In this document: one piece after another, positions 43,440 to 51,050 of the stretch
How the letters are laid out: every line of letters starts with the position of its first letter
Position numbering within the stretch: position 1 is the first letter of the stretch
Source of the DNA: Duncaniella sp.
Lineage (GTDB): Bacteria; Bacteroidota; Bacteroidia; Bacteroidales; Muribaculaceae
Assembly (NCBI GenBank): GCA_023664955.1
Contig: JAMPEV010000001.1
Location: forward strand, 398,277 to 455,850
Length of the DNA: 57,574 bases
Reading direction: 5' to 3'
Position numbers and translations under genes: made by a program
The notes under the pieces: generated by a model
Seen by the model: only the letters and a program-made list of their open reading frames with translations
Told to the model about the DNA's origin: nothing
Databases searched by the model: none

Positions 43440-44441
43440 ATGTTATTGAATATCATTATATTAATAAGTGGCGCAATTCTTATATTGGGAGGAGCCAACT
43501 TCCTTACCGACGGAGCCTCCTCACTTGCTAAGAAGTGGGGAGTGACCGACCTCGTAATAGGTCTGACGATTGTGGCCTTCGGCACTTCGGCTCCGGAGTT
43601 GGTTATCAGCGTAATGTCGGCAGTGAAAGGTAATGCAGGCCTCGCTATAGGCAATATAGTGGGCAGCAACATATTCAATATTTTTGTCATTGTAGGATGC
43701 GTAGCTTTAGTGTCACCCATAAAAGTGAAAAAGAGCTACATGACCAACGAAATACCCCTGGTAATCCTCTCATCGCTCGTGCTTTTGATATGTGCCAACG
43801 GTGTGATTCTTGATGGTGACAGTGTAAATCAATTGAGCCGAGTCGACGGTCTGTTGATGCTGCTCTTTTTTGCCATATTCATGCGTTACACAATCTCCAT
43901 AGCCACTGACAAAGAGTCCACGCTTCCTACCACTGAAGCTGCCCGGGAAGCAGTGGGAGTCGAGGCAACGGATGAAGTGAAACTTCTACCGCTTTGGAAA
44001 TCCATAATTTACGTTGCAGGCGGCCTTGCAGCACTAATGTATGGTGGCAATCTTTTTGTGGAGGGAGCTTCGGGAATTGCCCGAGGGCTTAATGTCAGTG
44101 AATCTGTGATTGGTTTGACTATCGTAGCAGCCGGAACATCCCTACCGGACCTTGCCGCATCAGTGGCCGCCGCTCTCAAAAACAAACCGGGATTGGCCAT
44201 CGGGAATATCATAGGCAGCAACATTTTCAACATATTCTTCGTGCTTGGTGTCGCTTCAACCGTTTCTCCACTGCCTATGGGCGGCATTACCAACCTTGAC
44301 TTTTTAGTTCTATTGGGAGCCTGTCTGCTTTTCTGGCTATTCGGATGGATTATCAAAAAGCGCATCATCACCCGACTTGAAGGGGCGATTTTAATGGCAA
44401 GCTTTGTTGCTTACACTACTTATCTCGTGATAAATGCATAG
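43440..44441 (+). CDS. Calcium/sodium antiporter (CaCA family)
   Basis: A 333-residue YrbG-type exchanger with ten hydrophobic helices in two inverted halves. The duplicated ion-binding motifs are visible in the first half as FGTSAPELVISVMSAVKGN and GNIVGSNIFNIF, and in the second half as AGTSLPDLAASVAAALKN and GNIIGSNIFNIFF. The conserved acids Glu (first half) and Asp (second half) bind cation. It probably expels calcium using the sodium gradient. The central loop (about 150-175) is charged. It follows meaB closely. Confidence 0.95.
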   Translation: MLLNIIILISGAILILGGANFLTDGASSLAKKWGVTDLVIGLTIVAFGTSAPELVISVMSAVKGNAGLAIGNIVGSNIFNIFVIVGCVALVSPIKVKKSYMTNEIPLVILSSLVLLICANGVILDGDSVNQLSRVDGLLMLLFFAIFMRYTISIATDKESTLPTTEAAREAVGVEATDEVKLLPLWKSIIYVAGGLAALMYGGNLFVEGASGIARGLNVSESVIGLTIVAAGTSLPDLAASVAAALKNKPGLAIGNIIGSNIFNIFFVLGVASTVSPLPMGGITNLDFLVLLGACLLFWLFGWIIKKRIITRLEGAILMASFVAYTTYLVINA

Positions 44442-44567
44442 TGAAAATCACCAAAAATCCATTTTAACACTAAATTTTAACATTGTTAAAGGACAAAAAG
44501 AGAACGTCGAGATGATGATTTTATGTTAAAGAACATATTTTTATAGCATATTTTAGAAAATTAGCTC

Positions 44568-44575
44568 TAACTTTG
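44568..44575 (+). promoter_or_regulatory. -7 promoter box before the twin hairpins
   Basis: TAACTTTG fits TAnnTTTG. A clear -33 TTTG is absent. A start near 44582 would put both hairpins at the head of the transcript. Confidence 0.5.
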
Positions 44576-44605
44576 CAACGGATTTAGATGTTATATTTTT
44601 GAATC

Positions 44606-44659
44606 GACACTGAAGAGTCGGTGTCACAATCAAGGCTGATACTGAAGAGTCAGCATCAG
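44606..44659 (+). promoter_or_regulatory. Twin hairpins with identical AGAG loops
   Basis: The first hairpin pairs GACACTGA with TCGGTGTC (44606-44625, one U-G). The second pairs CTGATACTGA with TCAGCATCAG (44636-44659, one mismatch). Both share the loop AGAG and the closing CTGA side, while the outer stem bases differ yet still pair. This pattern suggests a duplicated RNA structure kept by selection, possibly a protein-binding or cis-regulatory leader. Confidence 0.6.
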
Positions 44660-44696
44660 AAAAGGATTTTTTAGGTTTAATTAAATTATCACGACT

Positions 44697-44822
44697 ATGA
44701 CCAGGATGTTTAAAGTATTTAGGGCAGAAGTCAACAGTTTTTTCCACACCATCGGTGAGAGCGACACATTTCGCACCACAGGTGACTGTAGCATACGTGA
44801 AATCAAAGTAGACTTCAAGTAG
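44697..44822 (+). CDS. Possible 41-residue peptide
   Basis: The frame opens MTRMFKVFRAEVNSFFHT and ends REIKVDFK. It lies 37 nt after the twin hairpins and has no recognisable family. The N-terminus shares an MFK-V core with the second small ORF 77 nt downstream. Basic, with one Cys. Support is limited to position, a plausible leader and the paired arrangement. Confidence 0.4.
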   Translation: MTRMFKVFRAEVNSFFHTIGESDTFRTTGDCSIREIKVDFK

Positions 44823-44899
44823 TCAAAAAACTGTCCACTGCATTAAATTCCGAGAGCGGAATGAGTTAACACACTTCAACTTTTTAAATTAAACACATT

Positions 44900-44986
44900 A
44901 TGAAAGTAAAACAGATGTTTAAGAAAGTACTTGAATGGTACTGCGAATCAGCAGCTATGGTGTATGGTGAAAATACCCACGAATAA
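44900..44986 (+). CDS. Possible 28-residue peptide
   Basis: The frame reads MKVKQMFKKVLEWYCESAAM followed by VYGENTHE and stops. An A/T-rich leader precedes it, as is usual for translated Bacteroidota genes. Like the ORF just upstream it has an MFK(K)V core. It could be a peptide or chance. No family is recognised. Confidence 0.35.
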   Translation: MKVKQMFKKVLEWYCESAAMVYGENTHE

Positions 44987-45127
44987 TCATTCATCAGCGA
45001 ATGATTAAGCATCAATAGCGGGGACATAGAATGTGTCCGACATATAGCACATTCACACTCGTCCCATTTTTAAGAAACACAAGTTAATTTCCACCCCGGG
45101 AGATTATCTAACGGATAAATAATTAGC

Positions 45128-45156
45128 AATCGCGAGCTTCGGCCCGCGATTTTTAT
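45128..45156 (+). terminator. Terminator with TTCG tetraloop
   Basis: AATCGCG (45128-45134) pairs with CGCGATT (45145-45151), with an inner GC/GC pair closing a C-TTCG-G tetraloop, and TTTTATTT follows. It terminates the small-ORF transcript and supports the idea that this region is a real transcription unit. Confidence 0.9.
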
Positions 45157-45233
45157 TTATCTACTTTCACGGACATCCACACCGACTTTTAACATTTTAA
45201 ACATTCAAAAGATGATATGTCGGGGAAAGTTAG

Positions 45234-45241
45234 TAATTTTG
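45234..45241 (+). promoter_or_regulatory. -7 promoter box for the DedA-rpe-queA cluster
   Basis: TAATTTTG fits TAnnTTTG and lies 80 nt before the DedA gene. Confidence 0.5.
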
Positions 45242-45321
45242 CAGAGTGAACATAATGAGCCGATTTAAGCGTTTTAGTAATTGTAAAATATTAATTCAGT
45301 TCAGAAACAACGATTTGAAAA

Positions 45322-46008
45322 ATGATTGAGACACTTCCGCTATTAGCGATATTCGACCCCGCCGGCATTATGGCAAAGTTTCTCGTAGCCGATCCGACGA
45401 CAGTTTACCTGTTGGTGTTGGGATTTATGATAATAGAAAGTTCGTTCATCCCTTTCCCTTCGGAGGTGATAGTCCCTCCGGCAGCCTATCTGGCCTGTAC
45501 AAAGGGGGATGTCAGCATAGTGATGGTAGTTATCCTCGCCACTGTCGGAGCTATTGTCGGGGCATTGATAAATTACTATCTGTCAGTGTGGATAGGAAGG
45601 CCGATTGTGTATAAATTTGCCAATAGCCGCTTCGGGCATGCCTGCTTGATAGACGAAGCCAAGGTGCGCCACGCTGAGGAGTATTTCGACAAACACGGAG
45701 CCGCCTCAACCTTCTTTGGCAGACTTATCCCCGCCGTACGCCAACTCATTTCTATTCCGGCAGGACTAGCCAGGATGAATATCGGAAAATTCATATTGTT
45801 CACCGGCCTCGGAGCATTGACATGGAATATAGTGCTCGGAGCGCTTGGCTACTGGCTCGGCACAATGGTGCCTCAGGAGCAGTTGTTTGCCAAAGTCGAA
45901 GAGTATAACGATTATCTCACCTATGCAGGGCTGGGTATCGGCGTGATATGTGTGGGCGTGATACTTTGGAACGCCTTCAAACCCCGCAGCTCGAACCCCT
46001 CGTATTAA
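45322..46008 (+). CDS. DedA family membrane protein
   Basis: A 228-residue VTT/DedA-domain protein with about five hydrophobic helices. The conserved segments are FIPFPSEVIVPPAAYLA near the N-terminus and a central FFGRLIPAVRQLISIPAGLARM with the two arginines of the family. DedA proteins move undecaprenyl phosphate or phospholipids across the inner membrane; which activity applies here is unknown. The next gene, rpe, begins 41 nt later, so they may be co-transcribed. Confidence 0.9.
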   Translation: MIETLPLLAIFDPAGIMAKFLVADPTTVYLLVLGFMIIESSFIPFPSEVIVPPAAYLACTKGDVSIVMVVILATVGAIVGALINYYLSVWIGRPIVYKFANSRFGHACLIDEAKVRHAEEYFDKHGAASTFFGRLIPAVRQLISIPAGLARMNIGKFILFTGLGALTWNIVLGALGYWLGTMVPQEQLFAKVEEYNDYLTYAGLGIGVICVGVILWNAFKPRSSNPSY

Positions 46009-46049
46009 CATATATAAGGCACACTCTAAAACAGATATTTCATAAATTC

Positions 46050-46709
46050 ATGATACAAGTAGCCCCTTCACTTCTCGCGGCGGACTTCGCGCATCTCGCT
46101 GACGCCGTTGACATTGTAAATCATAGCGAGGCATCGTTAGTACACATCGATGTGATGGATGGCATGTTCGTGCCCAACATCACCATCGGTTTCCCCATCA
46201 TAAGCTCAATCAGCCGCATAGCTGAAAAGCCCCTCGATGTCCACATGATGGTCATGGATCCTGGGCGCTTTGTGGGGCAGGTACGCGACTGTGGCGCCGC
46301 GATTATGAATGTGCATTGGGAAGCGTGTACTCACCTTAACAGGGTGATTCACATCATAAAAGATGCCGGTATGCGTGCGGCGGTCACACTCAACCCCTCC
46401 ACCCCGGTAATGCTATTGCAGGATGTGATTGAAGAAGTTGATATGGTGTTACTAATGAGCGTTAATCCCGGGTTCGGAGGGCAAAAATTCATCAAAAGAA
46501 CCGTCAATAAAGTAAGGGAACTTAGGGCGTTGATTGACAATTCATCATCCGAAGCCACCATTGAAATTGACGGTGGTGTGGACTTGAACACTGCCCCTGC
46601 GTTAATCGAAGCCGGGGCAGACATTCTCGTGGCCGGGAGTTACGTGTTCAGAGCGCCTGACCCAATCAAAGCAATATCTGAATTAAAGGCATTGGACCAC
46701 CTACGTTAA
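46050..46709 (+). CDS. rpe: Ribulose-phosphate 3-epimerase
   Basis: A start at ATG 46050 gives 219 residues opening MIQVAPSLLAADFAHLADAV, the family's normal beginning; the longer frame overlaps the DedA gene. The TIM barrel shows VHIDVMDGMFVPNITIG with metal-binding His and Asp, LDVHMMV with the next His, MSVNPGFGGQKFI and the final IEIDGGVDL. It interconverts ribulose- and xylulose-5-phosphate in the pentose phosphate pathway. All catalytic residues are present. queA follows 36 nt later on the same strand. Confidence 0.97.
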   Translation: MIQVAPSLLAADFAHLADAVDIVNHSEASLVHIDVMDGMFVPNITIGFPIISSISRIAEKPLDVHMMVMDPGRFVGQVRDCGAAIMNVHWEACTHLNRVIHIIKDAGMRAAVTLNPSTPVMLLQDVIEEVDMVLLMSVNPGFGGQKFIKRTVNKVRELRALIDNSSSEATIEIDGGVDLNTAPALIEAGADILVAGSYVFRAPDPIKAISELKALDHLR

Positions 46710-46745
46710 CTTGCCGACTCCAAATTAGAGGTTGTATAATCATTG

Positions 46746-48026
46746 ATGAACATTCAAGAAATAAAAATAGACGAATTTGACTATCCGCTTCCCTACGAGC
46801 GCATAGCAAAACACCCTCTCTCACAGCGTGACGAGTGCCTATTGTTGTTCAAGGACGAGAATGGCGGCATTTCAACCCATCGGTTCAAAGAGCTGCCACA
46901 GTTGCTCCCTTCCGACTCAATGCTTATCTACAACAATACGAGGGTGATAAATGCCCGTCTGCGCTTCCGCAAAGGTGACGATGGCACAGGTGCGCTTATT
47001 GAGGTGTTCTGTCTCGAACCTTACGCCCCGGCGGATTATGCCGTAAGCTTTGCATCGACCTCGCGCTGCTCGTGGACATGCTTTGTGGGAAACTCCAAAC
47101 GCTGGAAGAGCGGCGTATTAACAATGCCATTGGAAATCGATGGTGAGAAATTCACGCTTTCGGCCACCCGCGTGGCACGAGAAGGTAACACTTCGGTTGT
47201 GGAGTTCAGCTGGAATGCTCCCGGTGTGACTCTTAGTCGCATAATTTCAGCCGTTGGCGAGATCCCCATTCCACCCTACCTCAACCGCAGTACTGAAGAT
47301 AGCGACAGTAGTGATTATCAGACTGTTTTTAGTCATATTGAAGGCTCGGTTGCAGCACCGACAGCGGGACTACATTTCACCCCCGAGGTATTAGCTGAGA
47401 TTGACCGTAGGGGTATACCACGTCGGGAATTGACGCTACATGTGGGCGCAGGGACATTCCAACCGGTGAAAAGCGACACTATCGGCGAGCATGAAATGCA
47501 CAGCGAATTTATCGCCGTACCAAAGTCTCTTATTGAGGAACTTGCCAATATCAAAGAGCCTAACACATCTGTAGACATCCATGTAGAGAATGCACCAAAG
47601 CAGGTTATTGCCGTGGGCACCACATCCGTGCGAACCCTCGAAAGCCTATATCACCTGGGATGCCGTCTGTATCAGGGACTCTCGGCAGAGACGCTACCTC
47701 AATGGTATCCTTATTCCGACGAACACCCTAACTTGCCTGTCAGATTAGCCATGGGGGCCATTCTACACCACCTCAATCACACCGGCGAGGATACTTTCAT
47801 TGCCTCGACACGGCTCATGATTGCACCCGGTTATCAGTATAGAGTGGTAAGCGGGATGGTGACCAACTTTCATCAACCGCGCTCTACCCTCCTTCTGCTT
47901 GTATCGGCATTCCTAACTCAAAACCCGGAGAACCAGACTTCATGGCGTGAGCTCTATGATTTCGCACTCGCTGATAAAGAATACCGATTTCTATCCTACG
48001 GTGACGCATGTCTTCTGATCAATTGA
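46746..48026 (+). CDS. queA: S-adenosylmethionine:tRNA ribosyltransferase-isomerase QueA
   Basis: A start at ATG 46746 gives 426 residues, preferred over an adjacent in-frame TTG. QueA transfers and rearranges the ribosyl group of SAM to form epoxyqueuosine at tRNA position 34. Diagnostic segments are FDYPLPYERIAKHPLSQRD, SMLIYNNTRVINARLRF, PIPPYLNRSTEDSDSSDYQTVF, GSVAAPTAGLHFTPEVL and THVGAGTFQPVK-like LHVGAGTFQPVKSD. The C-terminal NFHQPRSTLLLLVSAFL is also typical. Length is slightly above the usual ~350 residues because of insertions around 85-110 and 300-330. It ends near a hairpin. Confidence 0.95.
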   Translation: MNIQEIKIDEFDYPLPYERIAKHPLSQRDECLLLFKDENGGISTHRFKELPQLLPSDSMLIYNNTRVINARLRFRKGDDGTGALIEVFCLEPYAPADYAVSFASTSRCSWTCFVGNSKRWKSGVLTMPLEIDGEKFTLSATRVAREGNTSVVEFSWNAPGVTLSRIISAVGEIPIPPYLNRSTEDSDSSDYQTVFSHIEGSVAAPTAGLHFTPEVLAEIDRRGIPRRELTLHVGAGTFQPVKSDTIGEHEMHSEFIAVPKSLIEELANIKEPNTSVDIHVENAPKQVIAVGTTSVRTLESLYHLGCRLYQGLSAETLPQWYPYSDEHPNLPVRLAMGAILHHLNHTGEDTFIASTRLMIAPGYQYRVVSGMVTNFHQPRSTLLLLVSAFLTQNPENQTSWRELYDFALADKEYRFLSYGDACLLIN

Positions 48027-48059
48027 CAATTGTAAATTATTTCGGTTTGACATTTATAC

Positions 48060-48098
48060 ATTGCCCACTGACTAAATTGTCAATGGGCAATTGTCATT
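48060..48098 (+). terminator. Hairpin after queA with alternative pairing
   Basis: ATTGCCCA (48060-48067) pairs with TGGGCAAT (48084-48091), and TTTTTG follows a few bases on. A second possible pairing joins TGACAATTG (48024-48032) to CAATTGTCA (48088-48096) and competes for the same 3' arm, so two exclusive structures can form. Confidence 0.65.
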
Positions 48099-48198
48099 TT
48101 TGTAGTGGATAATACGTTAAAAATCATATATAAAATTGCAAATACAGTTTTAATTTCATACTTTTTTGCCAACAAAATTTATTTTTTTAATTTTTATA

Positions 48199-48230
48199 TT
48201 TGGAACTTGAAAAAATATGGTTTAAATTTG
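48199..48230 (+). promoter_or_regulatory. Promoter of the first C10 peptidase locus
   Basis: TTTG (48199-48202), exactly 20 nt, then TAAATTTG (48223-48230). The start codon of the broken gene is 58 nt downstream. Confidence 0.75.
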
Positions 48231-48288
48231 CACACATCGAAAAAATTTGATAAACATCAATATTTCAAACTGTACCAATCATAGAACC

Positions 48289-49525
48289 ATGAAAAATTTC
48301 TCTCATCACTATTACCATGTATTGTATTGTTTTCATGTCAGGAAGATGTTGTTTTAGAGGACATTAACGAAAATACTAAAGAATCGACGTCAACATCCCA
48401 TGTAATCACTATTGAACAGGCTTTAGCCTCTCTAAACAGTTACTTTTCTTCCGGTGAAAACATGGTAAAATCACGAAACGCAGAATCCCCTCTGATTACT
48501 GAAATTTACCCAGTTAAAGCAAATGAACAAATTTCGAGTCGCTCAGCTGATGCTGAAAATGGGGATATAGTCTATGTAGCTAATTTTGCGAATGAACAGG
48601 GATATGCAATCCTGGCAGCTGATGACCGTATATCAGAGAAAGTCATTGCTGTTACAGAGTCTGGCAATATGAATCCGCAAATAATGCGTTCATCCGGCAA
48701 TGATAGGGAGGAAGATGAGGATATCCGCCATATATTTGACAATTATCCTACCACGGAACCGGGATTTTTCACTATTGATGGTTGTGGCGATGAACTATTC
48801 ATGAATCCTAATACCGTCTCATTGTACGACGAAAACGAAGATGACACACTTATTGGAGATTTCGATGAAGATGATGACACTGGGGCAGAGGATGAAAATG
48901 GCAATCCAATATTGACAAATCAATCAGATAAATCCCTCATGGAGTATATTGCCGGTTTATGTATCGACTATGCCATAAATGAAATAAATGGAGATGGGAA
49001 TGGAAGCGATGATGGTGGCACATCTGATGAAGATGACGACGACCCGAATGGTGGCGATCCACAAGTTCCCGGAAGCGGAGATACCGGTAATTTTATGCAG
49101 GCACTTTTACTTTCCCAAATAAAGTAACTTCATATATGCGTCGTATCGGTATAAGTAATTCTCATAGCAAAGGTTATAAATTCACATTGGTGACCGATAT
49201 GCTTGATAAAAATAGCCCTCTTATCATATACTCTGTCCCAGGGATTAATATTTTCAAAGCTCATGCATGGAATCTTGATGGCTATAAGGTTCGTACAAGA
49301 GAGGTTACGGTGAAAAAATACAAGGACAATGCTCTATTCGAAACCATCATAAAGCAAGAAAATTCCGAAATGGTACATTGTGACTTTGGCTGGGGCGGAT
49401 CTGGTAACGGCTATTATGTATCCGGCGTTTTTAAGGTGAATAAGGGTGAGTTAGATGGCACAAAGGCCGACCATAGTACAAATTATAACCATTTGTTGAA
49501 AGTAATCACCTACGATAAACTATAG
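48289..49525 (+). pseudogene. Degenerate C10 (streptopain-type) peptidase
   Basis: From ATG 48289 the frame shifts almost at once: with one extra A in the run at 48292-48296 the gene would open MKKFLSSLLPCIVLFSCQED, a lipoprotein signal. The body frame then encodes a propeptide-like Spi region (YVANFANEQGYAILAADDRI) and an unusual acidic, Gly-rich stretch (about 48800-49080), ending LLLSQIK with a stop. A second frame, 49136-49525, resumes with the C-terminal peptidase part: the histidine loop KAHAWNLDGYKVRTRE and MVHCDFGWGGSGNGYYV. The segment with the catalytic cysteine is absent, so the protein cannot be an active protease. At least two lesions are present. Confidence 0.8.
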
Positions 49526-49551
49526 TTATAAACTATATAGTCTAAGATATT

Positions 49552-49917
49552 ATGAAAATAATTTTAACAACATTACTTTTGCTTTTTAGCATGGGTCTTG
49601 TTTCCTGTGGAGGGGATAATGGAGGCTTCCCTAACTCAGTTAATTTCCCTAAGGAGGGTGGAAGAATGACTGTGACTGGCGACATTACTATTATCGGAAT
49701 TGATATTCTAAATTATAATGGTGATGGAAGCACCGGGTATCCAATAGAGTCGGATTCAATAGTCGTTACAACGGAATGGCTCACTGCAAAGTCCACGAAT
49801 CGGAGTAGTAAAATAGAACTGATAGCTCAACCCAACAACAAATCAAAAAATAGGAAATTGTACGTTTACGGTTATAGTGGCGATTCGGAGTGCGACATTA
49901 AAGTGACCCAGGACTAA
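49552..49917 (+). CDS. Small BACON-like lipoprotein
   Basis: A 121-residue lipoprotein. The signal MKIILTTLLLLFSMGLVSCG ends at the lipobox cysteine. The rest looks like a single beta-sandwich: VNFPKEGGRMTVTGD, then TTEWLTAKSTNRSSKIELIA, NNKSKNRKLYVYGYSG and CDIKVTQD. The WLTA core and the terminal VTQD are reminiscent of BACON domains. It directly follows the broken C10 peptidase (27 nt gap). Small lipoproteins next to C10 proteases in Bacteroides have been proposed as their inhibitors, so that is one possible role. Confidence 0.7.
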   Translation: MKIILTTLLLLFSMGLVSCGGDNGGFPNSVNFPKEGGRMTVTGDITIIGIDILNYNGDGSTGYPIESDSIVVTTEWLTAKSTNRSSKIELIAQPNNKSKNRKLYVYGYSGDSECDIKVTQD

Positions 49918-49920
49918 GTT

Positions 49921-50535
49921 ATGACAGTGCATATTGAAAGATTACTTTGCTTCACCACAATTTTACTTGCTATTGTCGGGACTGCTTTTGGCCAAAGCGA
50001 CTGTGGTTATAGTCTTTTTGGTCAATTCCTTGGCAATGCCACCGGGATAGGCGTAGGGTTAGACAGGCGGTTCAAGACCGGGAGCAGTTTCGGATATTCT
50101 ATTGGGTTAGCTTACACGGATATGTCCTGGGATAATGGCGACGGATATGATTTAGGTAGTTCATATTGGGATGTTGATAGCAAAGGTGTCAGTATACCAT
50201 TTGAAATTAATGCTATACTTGGTGAACGTGCCAGCAAATTTGAGATTGGACTGGGAGCAACTGTATATCTGATACACCGAAGTGAAACACGTCGTAAGTC
50301 CATAGATATTCCAACCGAAGAAACGTCCGTGTCTAATTATTATTCTTACCACAAGAAAGGAATTCGTCCGAATATAATAGGCTCTTTAAATATTGGGTAT
50401 CGCCTGCAACGGAGGAATGGCTTCTTTATGAAGATAGGCCTGTCATTTCTTGCGGGAGACTTCGATGTCTCACCAATCGATTACGCCATCATAATCCCCA
50501 ATTTATGCCTTGGATACACATTTCCTCGCTATTAG
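49921..50535 (+). CDS. Small outer-membrane beta-barrel protein
   Basis: A 204-residue protein with signal segment about residues 8-24 (LLCFTTILLAIVGTAFGQ). The remaining ~180 residues show amphipathic strands typical of eight-stranded barrels (YSIGLAYTDMSW, FEIGLGATVYLIH, IIGSLNIGYRLQ and a final LCLGYTFPRY). It starts 3 nt after the lipoprotein stop, so both are probably translated from one message with the peptidase remnant. Function is unknown. Confidence 0.7.
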   Translation: MTVHIERLLCFTTILLAIVGTAFGQSDCGYSLFGQFLGNATGIGVGLDRRFKTGSSFGYSIGLAYTDMSWDNGDGYDLGSSYWDVDSKGVSIPFEINAILGERASKFEIGLGATVYLIHRSETRRKSIDIPTEETSVSNYYSYHKKGIRPNIIGSLNIGYRLQRRNGFFMKIGLSFLAGDFDVSPIDYAIIIPNLCLGYTFPRY

Positions 50536-50775
50536 ATATAAATCAGCTCCTACCAATAGAAAAATGGCAAATGTGAGAAACACTTAGACTACACTGTAAT
50601 AATACTATCTGCATCTCAATTCAGGGACGCATTTCTCAGACAAAACTGAGTAAGTATATCATCTTAACATTGTCCTTACCGCGAATGGGAGTGTCCTAAT
50701 GTTCGTTTGAGAACAAGCAGATTGTCCCAAGAAATTTATTTGAAGTTTATTAAATTGTTAAAAATGCACATAACA

Positions 50776-50807
50776 ATTGTGAATTCAGTTTTATATTCAT
50801 ACTTTTG
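50776..50807 (+). promoter_or_regulatory. Promoter of the SusC/SusD operon
   Basis: TTG (50777-50779), a 20-nt spacer and TACTTTTG (50800-50807). The leader to the SusC start is about 240 nt, unusually long. Confidence 0.7.
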
Positions 50808-50897
50808 CGCTAATATTACTTAAAAATTTTAAATTTTGCTATATTATCAAGTAATCTACAAAAATAACTTGGTAAAGTATACTCATCTTTTCGGTTA

Positions 50898-50955
50898 TTT
50901 TTGTATCAACTTTTAGCCACATAGCTCGCTATGCTCCTGCAAGTTGAAACAAAAA
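50898..50955 (+). promoter_or_regulatory. Large stem-loop in the SusC leader
   Basis: TTTTTGT-A-TCAACTT (50898-50912) pairs with AAGTTGA-A-ACAAAAA (50941-50955), 14 bp with one A-A mismatch. Inside is a second hairpin, CATAGC-TC-GCTATG. It lies between the promoter and the susC start and could regulate expression of the operon or be a mobile repeat. Confidence 0.7.
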
Positions 50956-51050
50956 ATTCCTCGAAAATCTTTCGCAAACCTTTTACTAACCTATTTTTTA
51001 ACGATTACTTAGTTGTACCAATCAATTCAAATCATAAATAATTTTAAAGT

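Larger units (their letters stand above)
44442..45321. other. 880-nt region with structured leader and tiny ORFs
   Basis: This gap holds a -7 box (44568-44575), two tandem hairpins, two very short ORFs, a terminator (45128-45156) and the DedA promoter box, each listed separately. Between 44987 and 45127 I see nothing more. Confidence 0.6.
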
